Shown: positions 34,960-44,846 of the stretch, in pieces
How positions within the stretch are numbered: the stretch's first letter is position 1
How the letters are laid out: each line of letters opens with the position of its first letter
Assembly: GCA_014529385.2 (NCBI GenBank)
Contig: CM043964.1
Location: 2,777,497-2,837,496 of the forward strand
DNA: 60,000 bases
Reading direction: 5' to 3'
Source of the DNA: Adiantum capillus-veneris
Lineage: Eukaryota > Streptophyta > Polypodiopsida > Polypodiales > Pteridaceae
Position numbers and translations under genes: made by a program
Notes under the pieces: generated by a model
The model's input: only the letters and a program-made list of their open reading frames with translations
Database searches by the model: none
What the model was told of the DNA's origin: nothing

Positions 34960-35694
34960 ATGGAGAATGATGCAAAATCTCCAAGGAATTTGGATGCTAA
35001 TCCAACCACATCATCTACAATGGAAGCAATGATCATGGCTTACTTGGTCTCATTACAAGAAACCGTCAACAAGCAAGGTGAAGAGTTGCGTACACTTGCA
35101 ATGGAGAACGGCACTTTAAGAGTTCTTGTTGTGGAGAATGAGCACCTCAAGAAGGGTCTTGAAATGAAAACAACACGCTTGATGCATCTTGAGAATGAAG
35201 TTCAAACATATATGCGCTCTCTTGTTGACATGAATGTATTGAAAGAGTGCTTGAACAAAGTTAAGAGTGATCATGTATTGAAAGAGGAAACGATAGATAC
35301 AATACGACATGATGTATGTGAGATGAGAAATGCATCCAAATCATGGGCTGATATATGTAAGGATAATGTGTTTTCTACATCTCCTATCATGCAAGCCATT
35401 GTCCAAGCAAAGAATGTAGAGATTGTACACTCAAGAATTGCATGGACAGTAAAACGCTCAAAGAACATCGTCATTCGTGGAATCAAGGACGAAAGCATGG
35501 AAACACCCCAATCTCTTTCGGTTTCTATTGAAGAGTTTTTTGCTGCATACTTTGGCATGTGTCGAATCATGGCTTATGGTGCACATCGAGTTGGAAAACT
35601 AGGAGTCCCTCGCTCAAGAGAAAGACCTATTGTATGTACCATGGCTGATGACGTAAAGAGAAAGTCATCCTTGACAATAGTTGGATTTAACTAA
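34960..35694 (+). CDS. LINE-type ORF1-like protein, probable remnant
   Basis: An open frame of 244 codons from an ATG at 34960. Residues 35-110 look like a coiled coil (LQETVNKQGEELRTLAMENGTLRVLVVENEHLKKGLEMKTTRLMHLENEV has leucine spacing). From about residue 160 comes RSKNIVIRGIKDE, IEEFFAAYFGM, YGAHRVGKLG and RERPIVCTM. This order (coiled coil, then an RRM-like fold with an AHR-G block) is typical of non-LTR retrotransposon ORF1 RNA-binding proteins. It stops early at 35692-35694, 17 bases before element E begins. No endonuclease or RT ORF2 is seen downstream, so it is probably 3'-truncated. Family assignment is inferred from motifs only. Confidence 0.55.
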   Translation: MENDAKSPRNLDANPTTSSTMEAMIMAYLVSLQETVNKQGEELRTLAMENGTLRVLVVENEHLKKGLEMKTTRLMHLENEVQTYMRSLVDMNVLKECLNKVKSDHVLKEETIDTIRHDVCEMRNASKSWADICKDNVFSTSPIMQAIVQAKNVEIVHSRIAWTVKRSKNIVIRGIKDESMETPQSLSVSIEEFFAAYFGMCRIMAYGAHRVGKLGVPRSRERPIVCTMADDVKRKSSLTIVGFN

Positions 35695-35711
35695 AAGGAG
35701 CGGGTTGTAAT

Positions 35712-36018
35712 TGTTGAGAATGGGATCGAGCTAGCTATGGTGGATGAAAGAGAAACATAGTGTCAATGCATGAGTGTGTGTGTGTGTGTAAGCAAAATTA
35801 TCACTCAAGTGAATTAGGTTCCAATTTAGAATTTGCTTGGACTCATAAACAAAATCTTGAGTATTGACTTAGCTTAGCACAAGCTCACCATAGACAAGGA
35901 TGTAGTGCAAAATAGAGTTGTGTTTATTCATTCATGAAATGAGCTTTAAGTAGCTCTACAGCCTTGCTCCACAGCATGTGGGATAAATCCACTCTCCTCT
36001 CCTTGACTCACACTTTAT
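35712..36018 (-). repeat. 3' LTR of element E
   Basis: Plus-strand edges TGTTGAGAATGGG and GACTCACACTTTA. A (GT)7 run lies at about 35776-35790. On the minus strand it is preceded by the purine-rich CAAGGGAAGGATTA, a likely polypurine tract. Confidence 0.82.
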
Positions 36019-36054
36019 AATCCTTCCCTTGAGGTTTGGACTATGACAAGATAC

Positions 36055-36210
36055 TGAAGATGCAGAATCCACATAGGATGACAAGTTGCTATCCAGACAG
36101 GATGGTAATATCCACACAGGCTAACAAAATCTATATAGGATGGTGATATCCACACATGAAAAATCCACAAAGGATGGTGATATCCACATTGAATGATGAA
36201 ATCCACACAG
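36055..36210. repeat. Short minisatellite between gag and 3' LTR of E
   Basis: Repeats of ATCCACACAGGATGGTGAT with variants recur about seven times, with a unit of roughly 19-26 bp. The translation becomes a WISP/WIFH-like repeat that extends the gag frame. Confidence 0.65.
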
Positions 36211-36224
36211 GAAAAAGTCCTCCC

Positions 36225-36741
36225 CTACAAGTAGAGAGTCTGCATCTTCAAAATGGGTCTTCATAAAAGACAATGTTGCTCTCATCTTCATCCTTTTGTC
36301 TTCTACTATGTGAGTTGATCCTCTATCAGGTCTCTTGCCTTTGTTGCTTCTATTGTTGCTTCTACTGCTACTGCCTCCATTTGAGTAGCACCAAAAAGGA
36401 GGGTGTCCCTTCCTACCACATTTGTTGCAAGGTTTGTTTGTGTAGCAGTCTTTTGCTACCTGTCCCATTCTTCCACATTCATAACACTTTATTCCGTTTG
36501 TCGATGTTGATGGCGAATGCCTTCCCCTTGAGGATGTTGTAATAAAAACTCCTCCTGATGATGAGGTTAATGAACCTCTTTTCTTTCTTTCTTCTGCTTG
36601 GACTGAGTTAATGACATCTTGAAATGGTGGCGCTAGTTCCTTTTCTTCAAGAATTGTGATGGAAGTTCACTTAATAGTATGGCCACTTTGTCATCTTCTA
36701 GTACTTCAACCTGGATGTAAGTGAGTTGCATGACAATGCTC
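36225..36741 (-). pseudogene. Element E gag, C-terminal half with two zinc knuckles
   Basis: It resumes gag beyond the inserted element with KSIVMQLTYIQVEVLEDDKVAILLSELPSQF, the usual middle of copia gag. After frame breaks two knuckles follow: CYECGRMGQVAKDC, where the expected histidine is glutamine, and CNKCGRKGHPPFWC, a complete CCHC. A serine/asparagine/arginine-rich tail (SNGGSSSRSNNRSNKGKRP) ends near the minisatellite. No protease motif follows. Confidence 0.75.
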
Positions 36742-36745
36742 TTAA

Positions 36746-38085
36746 CACTAGGTTGGTAACCTAACAGGACATAAAAGTGTCCTTTCAGGGTTTTGAAAAA
36801 AACCTCCAAAACCATAGTAGATCCACTCATTTTGTAAAATCCTTTCATGAGGTTATAGTTCAAGGCCTACTACACATGGAAAAAATAAGAAACTTTTAAA
36901 ATTTCTCATCTTTTGGTCACACCAAGCCTCCAAAGTTGATGGACCAGTGTATTTTCATCAAAACAGTCATTTCTTACATTTTGTTGCATAAAAATAAGAT
37001 TAGGGATTTTTGTAGGACTTGAGATAAATTCCCTAGTTAACTTCAATGGGTTGGTGATCAGAACATATGATTGCTTCTCACTCACTATTTTTTGTTTTGC
37101 TAAAAGAAATAGGTACAAAAAAGTTGAATATTTACCATTCTGCAAACCTATCATCAAAGTTTCTATAGCCACGCTCACTACAAATAATATATGCATGTTT
37201 TCTTAGTTCCCTATTGTCCTTTAGGTTCATAAGGAGCCATGGAGCATGTCAAAAGAATAATACATCTCTTACCAAGGGGAATCTTGGGGACAAAGATGAA
37301 GTGCTAAATACAGCAATCATGAAAAAACTGGGCTCAACATTATGAGTTGTAGGATCCCATAGAAACTATTCAATATCTAGCCAAATTTGATCCTTATGAC
37401 TAGATATGGTTACTACCTACAAAATGCATGTAGTTGTCACAAGAAACTAACAATATTGAAAAAGCTATACTTGATATACTAGAATGTTTCGTTTTCTTCT
37501 ATAATTGAAAAAATCAACCATCGTTGTCTACTATGCAAAATAGAGTATTAGGTGCCCCAAAACTCAAGGAATATTAGCTTTATGTTACAATATGCCACAT
37601 AGAAAATCAAAACTGCATTTGGATATGATGAAAGCCACCAAAAAAATCATAGAAGAGCTAAAATTGGCTAAAAAACAAGATTTGACAATTTTTGTAATTT
37701 GGTCATAACTTACAACTTTAACATTTATTTCTCCCTAGAAGCATCAGGACATGTTGAGGACTACTAAAGATAGTTCTCTAGCATTATAGACCTCACAAAC
37801 ATGAATTCTAGAGTGGTATAGTTGCAAAAAGTTGAAAAAAGCCAAAAACAGGACCCATATTTTCACACAGTTTAGGTTGTGAAATGTTGTGCAAGGACAA
37901 GGTTAAAGATGGAATTGATATTCCAAAAAAAATGTTGAGTTTTTTTCAGCTCATGAGACAACTTTCTAGACAGATAGAACCTCAAAATCCATTTTGAAAC
38001 TCTTGACATAGTTCAAGGAAAATGGTCACTTAACAGGACATAAAAGTGTCCTAGGACATAAAAGTGTCCCATTACCAACCCAATG
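36746..38085. mobile_element. 1,340-bp inverted-repeat element inside gag of E, flanked by TTAA
   Basis: The left end reads CACTAGGTTGGTAAC then GGACATAAAAGTGTCC. The right end on the other strand reads CATTGGGTTGGTAATGGGACAC then TTTTATGTCC. TTAA lies on both sides (36742-36745 and 38086-38089), and removing the insert joins VNRL to KSIVMQL, as expected for gag. The GGACA-TAAAAG-TGTCC module occurs twice at the right end. The interior has no recognisable transposase (the frame at 36906-37196 is unassigned), so it looks non-autonomous. Superfamily is open: the TTAA duplication suggests piggyBac-type, while the CACTA-like start or a 3-bp TAA would suggest CACTA or PIF/Harbinger. Confidence 0.72.
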
Positions 38086-38530
38086 TTAAGCCTATTCACT
38101 AGGCTAGCAGTGTCCTCTCCTTCAATCATAGTAATTTTGTAAAGCTGTCTTTTAAGACTAACTTTGCTTCTTTGGCCCTGGCTCCAAAATTACTTTCTAG
38201 GAAATGCCAGGCATCATGTGCATGTGTACATTTGTCTACGAAGTGTACATAATTGTCATGCAAGGAGGTGATGATGATTCCTAATGCTTGTTTGTCTTTG
38301 GCCAAATTCTGTGCACTTGCTATGAGTGTAGATGCCCTAGTGTGCACTCCATTGGGTTCGGCTTGTTGGTCTAAGGCAGTGCTGATGACAGACCACAAAC
38401 ATTTTTTCATAAGATATCCTCTTAATTTCTTTTTCCAGGTGTAAAATCCCTCCCCGTTGAATTTTTCTATTCCCTTGTCCCCAATTTGTTCTGATAGAGG
38501 GGTCTTAGCTTAGGAGACTCTCCTATCCAG
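38086..38530 (-). pseudogene. Element E gag, N-terminal half
   Basis: Minus-strand reading: FNGEGFYTWKKKLRGYLMKKCLWSVIS, then ASTLIASAQNLAKDKQALGIIITSLHDNYVHFVDKCTHAHDAWHFLESNFG, then KLVLKDSFTKLL and EGEDTASLVNRL. This is the UBN2-type copia gag pattern (W-LKGYL ... LW-VI, then A-DAW-LE--F). No upstream ATG is left in frame; a stop precedes LSEQ. The reading stops at the inserted element. Confidence 0.78.
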
Positions 38531-39894
38531 TGTCTACCTCTTTACACGAGCACAATCGATGATAGAAAATTTATTTGCAATATTTTGTGCTTGGTTGCAA
38601 TAATTTTAGGGGAAGAGAGAGAGATATCCCCTTTTTGTGAAGCTCCTCTTCACTAGAGTGAAGCCCCTCCTCACAATAGGTAATGCTCTTTGAGGTTTTT
38701 GAAAATTGTGCTTGGAGAAATCCTTTTGAAGCTTGATGAGATCTTAAGGTCCACCTTTGAATGCATTTTGGAAGGCTCCCTTTTGAGGGCTTAATGACTC
38801 TTTGGAAAGTATGCTCGTCCTTCTCTTCAATGCTTTTGTATGGTGTATCTTGGAAGCCTCGGGTCGGATTCTTTGATGCCTTTGAGGCTTTGAAAGCTTT
38901 AGGGTGCCTTGTTGCAGCTTTGGTGGGAACAAGCCCTTAAAGGGGTCTTCGGAGGTTTGAGGAAGCAAGCTTGTGAAACTGCCCCTTTGAGGGAGTTGGC
39001 CACGGGAAGATTGGAGCTCTTGAGGCCCAAGAGCAGCGCGGGAAGGGGGACCCGAGAAGGGCGGACCCGAAAGTGGTATCAAAGGTTGTTTGGCGCCTCA
39101 GTTGAGATTCGTGACCGGACGGTGTGGGGCAGGTGCTTGCGGCCGGTTGCTGCGAATAGTCAACAATGGACCGTCGAACGGACGCGCGTAGCCGTGGGAT
39201 TTAGGCTTTGCAGCCAGCCGGTGGCAGACCCGCCTTCAAAAGGAAAATTGGATTTTACCGCCTGCCAAGAATCTGCCGGCCTTGCTCATTTGAAGAAGCG
39301 CTTATTGAACCCACAACCCTCCAAAGCCACACCAAATATAGTGTTCAAGCCAAGGGGCCCATTGGGCTCCGTGTGAGTAATAGGCCAAAAGGAGAATATT
39401 TGAAGCTTGGTTCTGTAGGGCTTCTCCCACAAAATACACACACACACACACGTTATTTTAGTAAGGTTTTAGGGGATGAGGCTTAGGGGGTTATCGAGCT
39501 CGGATTTGAGTGCTTGAAAGCTCTATGAAAAGCTTGAAATTAGCACTTCGGGATGAGGTGAGCAATGCGAAAAGAAAATGAGTTCAAAAAATTTAAATAA
39601 AGAGGCAAATGACGCAAAAATTGACACAAAAGAGCAATCTAAAATGCAATACAAAAGGATGCTAATCCTCTCCCTAATCAAGTCTACCTAGGCATGGAGG
39701 GTAGTGGCCTCTTGGGTGTGCCAAGGAAATGCCCACACATAGCTTGATTAGTGCTTAATTAGTGAGAGATGCAACTAGTTATGAAAAAATCAATGGGCCG
39801 CAACAATAATTATGAAATGCTAATCAATCTAATGGAGATGCTAATAATTAACACACACTAATGCATAATGACAAATCTAGCTAGCATAACCTAA
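38531..39894 (-). other. Leader region of element E
   Basis: A long (about 1.3 kb) and comparatively GC-rich stretch between gag and the primer site. A frame at 38744-39082 (minus) has proline/serine-rich content, and 38909-39376 (plus) is also open; I recognise neither. A short (AC)9 run lies at about 39430-39450. Its composition differs from the rest of E, so it may include captured non-element sequence. Confidence 0.4.
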
Positions 39895-39907
39895 GGCTTT
39901 GATACCA
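39895..39907 (-). promoter_or_regulatory. Primer binding site of element E
   Basis: Minus strand TGGTATCAAAGCC, two bases from the LTR edge; close to the initiator-Met-tRNA-type plant site. Confidence 0.8.
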
Positions 39908-39909
39908 AA

Positions 39910-40230
39910 TGTTGGGAATGGGATCAAGCCAGCTATGGTGGATGAAACAAAAACATAGTGTCAATGCGTGAGTGTGTGTGTAAGCAAGATTATCACTCAA
40001 GTGAATTAGTTTCCAAGATAGAACTAGCTTGGACTCATAAACACAATCTTGAGTATTGACTTAGCTTAGCACAAGCTCACCATAGACAAGCATGTAGTGC
40101 AAAATAGAGTTGTGTTTATTCATTCATGAAATGAGCTTTAAGTAGCTCTACAGCCTCGCTCCACAGCATGTGGGATAAATCCACTCTCCTCTCCTTGACT
40201 CACACTTTAGGACAAATCTCACACTTTACA
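39910..40230 (-). repeat. 5' LTR of element E
   Basis: Plus-strand edges TGTTGGGAATGGG and CACACTTTACA, followed by GTAAT. It is about 26 bp longer than the left LTR at the outer end, where CACACTTTA is repeated. Confidence 0.82.
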
Positions 40231-40413
40231 GTAATGTATATGAGGATCGCACTCTTATGCAACAAAATGCACATCACAAAGCATATGAGGAAAGAAGCAA
40301 GAAGGTTAAGGTGTCATCTCAAGAAGAAAAGTCACTTGAGGAGGATTCAAGTCCACCCAACAAATAGGGACACGTGATCTATATGAGATTTACGGTTTTC
40401 CTTTACATCAAGC

Positions 40414-40719
40414 ATGTTTGGCTCTGATCGATTTTATGATTGCTCGAAGTTTGAAATTTCCCATGGGATAGAGTATGAACATACCTTCACAATAGTGGAT
40501 TTTGGTAAGAGCAACAACTTTGATGTCATCTTAGGAAAACCATTTATGCGTCAACTTAAAATGGTACAATATTGGGGCTATGACCACATCTATTTGAGAC
40601 AAAAAAAGATTACAATGAGAATCAATGTGAAACACCATAGCTACATAGATGTTATTCAAAATCTTGTAGAGGGATTTGACTCAACAATGGCAAGAGATAC
40701 CTACATAGCTACAAACTAA
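40414..40719 (+). pseudogene. gypsy protease C-terminal half
   Basis: It reads EYEHTFTIVDFGKSNNFDVILGKPFMRQLKMVQYWGYDHIYLRQ. The corresponding part of gypsy C reads ITFIVMDFSKHTMASEMILGRPFM. The ILG-PF block is the end of the retropepsin fold. The frame ends at 40,719 after a short linker. It is probably the second half of the protease whose first half is at 33978-34250, separated by nested insertions. Confidence 0.62.
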
Positions 40720-41083
40720 AGCACATCTTTAAATGTGTGGAGCTCCCAAATGTGACATTTGGGTAAGAGAAGATTGTATCCTAGAGAGACTAGTAGAGGA
40801 CAAGGATTACATCCTAGAGCCATTTTCCAAGGGATTGTTTGAACCTTTTGTCTAGAATTAGATACTAGATACTCTAGACATATATGTGAATTAGGTAACC
40901 CCAACAAAATCTTGTGGTGAATAGGGCTATGATATAATACCGTTCCAAACGTTGAGTGCCATGTTGGAATCAGGGTCAGAGACCAAACACCTAAATACAC
41001 AAGAAACTGTTGAGTGAAAACGCATAGTTGATGAGGTTTCCATTAGGAATTTGAGAGACAAAAATGAGGAAGAGTTCTAGGAT
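40720..41083. other. Degenerate continuation between two gypsy fragments
   Basis: No clean frame on either strand. It may be decayed gypsy sequence downstream of the plus-strand protease. The join to gypsy C near 41,084 has no visible terminus. Confidence 0.35.
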
Positions 41084-41761
41084 TCACAAGAAAATGCTCT
41101 TCCAGAGATAGATGCACATGACATGGCCCATGAACCTTTGAACTCCTTTATAGCTCGTAGGTGGTGGCAATTCAGCAATGGCTTTAATTTTGCTCTCATC
41201 TGTGGAAATCCCATTTTTGGACACTATATGTCCTAAAATGACTCCATGTTTAACCCAAAATTGGCATTTGAAAGGGTTTAAGGAGATGCGATACAATCTA
41301 CACTTCTCAAACACTTTTTGTAAGTATGATAGATGTTCCTTCCAAGAGGAATAAACACAAAGGTCATCTAAGAAAGCTTCACAAAACTCCCTCAAATATT
41401 CTCTAAAAGCAGTGTTTATTAATCTATGAAAGGTAGCAGGGGCATTGGTTAAGCCAAAAGCCATAACACGAAATGCGAACACTCCAAATTCGGTTATAAA
41501 GGCTGTTTTAGCTTGGTCCTCAATCGCAATTGTGATTTGATTGTAGCCAGAGTACCCATCTAAAAAGCTATAAGCTTCCTTCCCTGCAACGCTTTCAAGC
41601 ACATGTTCTGAATATGGCAAGGGGTAATGGTCCCTCCTAGTGGCGGCATTGACCTTCTTGAGATCCACGCACACTCTGTGTTTCCCATTCTTCTTTACCA
41701 CAATCACTATTGGAGAAACCCATTCTGAGTGCTCAATAGGGTATATGAATCCGCATTCCAC
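41084..41761 (-). pseudogene. gypsy C reverse transcriptase
   Basis: A 225-residue frame with the full gypsy RT motif order: IYPIEHSEWVSPIVIVVKKNGKHRVCVDLKKVN, YPLPYSEHVLESVAGKEAYSFLDGYSGYNQI (first catalytic Asp in FLDGYSGYNQ), FRVMAFGLTNAPATFHRLIN, FLDDLCVYS (the YxDD-equivalent pair) and CQFWVKHGVILGHIVSKNGI. All three catalytic aspartates are present. It is truncated just after the FMGH motif that leads to the RNase H connection. The preceding 41770-42000 region keeps linker codons (TDTKECVLKELLKEFKDIFSW) in a broken frame. Confidence 0.88.
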
Positions 41762-42023
41762 AAGCTTTTCAATCTCTTCTTGAACAATTCATGGTGATTG
41801 TATGTTGCACCACGGAAGGTGAACCACCTTTCATATCATGATATATCCAGGAAAATATATCCTTGAATTCCTTGAGAAGTTCTTTAAGTACACACTCCTT
41901 AGTGTCTGTCAAATCTTGGGCAATGAAAACAGGTTTGGACTCTTCTCCTAGGTCTGCTAACTCTATTTCCTTGGTTATCGTTGGACCCTCATAGACTCCA
42001 TTGCTCCCATCGATAGGTTTTCT

Positions 42024-42539
42024 TTAAGCCTTTGTATACACAACCTTACGTTCCTCTATGGTATAGGATTTGAAATGTTCAAGTGGTGCAGGGTGTAAGT
42101 TTGTGGGGTCCTGTTGTTCTATGGACTGTGATTTCACTTCCGATTCCTTTTGTTGAGCTAACTCTCGATTTTGTCGTCTCCTTACAGTACGGCTCAACTT
42201 TGGCTTCTCTGTAGCCTCTAGTTGTGTGATGTCAATGGGTTGTGGACTACACCACATAACGCTTTGAAGGTATTCACCCCAATTATTTACCAACTTTCAA
42301 TGAGCATCACATGCCCCTATATAATTAAGCCATTTTGCGGTAGTTTCCTTCTCATTTATTCTAACACGCACATTTGCTCGATATCGTCGCCTGTTATATC
42401 TCTTACTCTTCTTGTTTAATTCTTGATTTTGGCTGATCTCTAGTGAAGAGTCACTAGATGAATCACTACTTGTGTCTTCTGCTCCCTTGGATAGATTGTC
42501 ATCTAGGTTACCACTGGGCTCTGAATGGTTTGTCCCCAC
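42024..42539 (-). pseudogene. gypsy C protease-RT linker
   Basis: Two adjoining frames. The first is acidic then basic (SSDSSSDSSLEISQNQELNKKSKRYNRRRYR). The second contains NNWGEYLQSVMWCSPQPI and a glutamine/lysine-rich tail. They occupy the linker position between protease and RT. No catalytic motif. Confidence 0.5.
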
Positions 42540-42750
42540 ATTTGCACTAAGATTTAACTCAGATTCTTTGTCCTTAGAGTCAATTTCACTTTATGATTCT
42601 GACCCCAAATTGTGTGGGCTATAGTCTTTTGAGGTGCTACTGGTTCCAATGCCAGTCAAACCTTCATCTTGTAGGTCATCAGAAGCTATATGCATTGCTT
42701 CTAGCATGTTTAAGGGTACGAGTGGTGGCATTTCATCCCCCTCACGTGTT

Positions 42751-43705
42751 ACCTAGGTCGTCCCCCTATTTCCCCAAGTGTCTAAGGTTGCTGCTAGGTG
42801 GACCCAATCCACATTGTTCTCTCAGTCATCACAGGTAGTACATCCATATAAGGAGAATCTTCCCCAACATCAGTGTCCGCTTTACACGTGTAACAATACT
42901 GGAACGGGGCCAAGTGAATTGTGGTGTCAGATCTATGATCAATTATAAACCTGTTTCCTAAAGGATGTGCTCGGCCAGTCACAAGATCCACTCGAATGAT
43001 AGAATCTTGGAACTACAGTAGACATGGTTTTTAGACCAATCATGCACCATTTTTGCTTCCCTCATGAAAGGAAGTCCTAAGATCATATCCGATGCCATAG
43101 TATGTTTGGAGAAATCCATAACAATGAAGGTAATCCTTATTTTATGCCCAAAGACCTTGATCTTGAGATCTTCTAGCATCCCAATAGGTTTAACAATAGA
43201 CCCATTGGCCATCTTCACTACTATGGTTGTGGTCATCCCCCTATTTCCCCAAGTGTCTATGGTTACTACTAGGTGGATCCAATCCACATTGTCCGACTCA
43301 GTCATCCCAGGTAGTACATCCATATAAGGATAATCTTCCCCAACATCAATGACCGCTTTACACGTGTAATAATACTGCAATGGGGTCGAGTGAACTGTGG
43401 TGTCATATCTATGATCAATTATAAACGTGTTTCCTAGAGGATGTGTTGGACCCGTCACAAGATCCACTCGAATGATAGAATCTTAGAACTGCAAGTAGAC
43501 ATGGTTTTTAGACCAATCATGCACCATTTTTTCTTCCCTATAAAAGGACGTCCTAAGATCATCTCCGATGCCATAGTGTGTTTGGAGAAATCCATAACAA
43601 TGAAGGTAATCCTTCTTATATGTCCAAAGACCTTGATCTTGAGATCTTCTAGCATCCCAATAGGTTTAACGATAGACCCATTATCCATCTTCACTACAAT
43701 GGTTG
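42751..43705 (-). repeat. 476-bp tandem duplication within the gypsy C protease region
   Basis: Two adjacent units with identical landmarks 476-477 bp apart: AGAATCTT at 43001 and 43477; CTTGAGATCTTCTAGCATCC near 43158 and 43634; CCCCCTATTTCCCCAAGTGTC near 42757 and 43233. A partial third stretch lies at the right. 476 is not a multiple of three, so the duplication shifts the frame. The encoded repeats both begin MDLVTG-HPLGN-FIIDHR. Confidence 0.85.
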
Positions 43706-44491
43706 TGGTCGCAAGGTGAGGTCTTCCCATAGTTTCCCAACAATTTTTAGTACAATGCTAACCCCAGCGCCACCATCAAGGATTCCCTTCATAGTTAATC
43801 TTTTAGTAGTGATTGGTATGGTCGCATTGGATTCATCACCCTCAAAGTATTGTCCCAACTTGTTAATAGGTATTTCTATAACAAGGTTCTCATCTAGGTT
43901 GGGTTGTGGATCTAAGTGTTCCTCCTCTATTGGTATCTCCCCAGCTCCATCCATCTGTGCAAATTGTGGTAGCCCAAACTTTACTTCTCCATTGAGGAAG
44001 GCTCGAAGAGCTAAGACTAGCTCAAGGTCTTTATATAGTTTGGACATGATGAGTAATCCCTCTATAAACATTATTTCCAGCAAGAAGTGAGTACGCCCAC
44101 TTTCCCATGACTTTAAGTCACTTTCTTCTTGGATGACAGTAGGTATGGCTAAGGGTCTATGGACTTTGTGAGGTTGTTGTTGCGTAGGGAACACGATGTC
44201 TGTAATCTGGATCTGCCTAGGTGCTGGTTCTAGATCCCTTTGGGTATCTTCTACCAAACTCCTTAATTGCTTGACTTGCTCAATCTCCTTTGTAGGGTTT
44301 GGATAAGTTCCTATCTTCTTCTTGAATCCCTGCCATTGTGGCTCATGAAGATCTTCCTTGTTGGTTTCTATCTTAGTGGTTGTTTTGGTCTCCATGGTTT
44401 CACCTGAATTAGAATCTTCTTCACCATCGTTCATATATACGGGGTCGTCACCAGTCCCTATGTTGTTCTTTGAACATGGGTCTGAGTTCAC
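42794..44491 (-). pseudogene. gypsy C protease
   Basis: The N-terminal piece (43694-44491, 265 residues) runs from a polar linker to LGQYFEGDESNATIPITTKRLTMKGILDGGAGVSIV. The usual DSGA/DTGA active site reads DGGAG, so the second active-site position is changed. The C-terminal portion (NGSIVKPIGMLEDLKIKVFGH, FIVMDFSKHTMASEMILGRPF) occurs twice because of the tandem duplication. Frames change at each junction, so no working protease can be made. Confidence 0.7.
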
Positions 44492-44846
44492 TGCTTTAGC
44501 GATCTCTTCCTTCGTGTTTTCTTCTTTTTCTGAGATTGGGCAATTGATGCCGTGTCTCTTTCCTCAAGAATATAATTTTGTTTTTGGAGCATCGATCATG
44601 TGAGTATGTTTACTGGTACCACAGGTGTACTTTGTGATGGCTCCTCGGTAACTCTGATCAAGTTTAATGGTGTGATCTTCGGTGTATTTGGATTATTTGG
44701 ACATTGGGCAATTAAATGATCTATGCCACATCAATTACACATGAGTATCGGCATTGTAGACGTGCTCGCTTGATTGGTTTGCATTAGTGTGGCGTTATTT
44801 TGTAGCCTAACAGGACACTCGGCTACACGATGTGGACCTCTGCACT

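Larger units (their letters stand above)
35712..40230 (-). mobile_element. LTR element E, gag-only, with target duplication GTAAT
   Basis: LTRs of about 0.3 kb at 35712-36018 and 39910-40230 share more than 250 bp at about 90% identity. A primer site (39895-39907, minus) adjoins the right LTR. GTAAT occurs at 35707-35711 and 40231-40235, the expected 5-bp duplication. Between the LTRs the minus strand codes only for a copia-type gag with zinc knuckles; no protease, integrase or RT is present. Gag is split by a 1.34-kb inverted-repeat element. The right LTR has CACACTTTA twice at its outer end and the left LTR once, consistent with loss of one copy in the left LTR. Confidence 0.85.

Noticed and set aside
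36906-37196. 96-codon frame in the TTAA-flanked element as a transposase
   Set aside because: Too short, no DDE/DDD motif or DNA-binding pattern visible.
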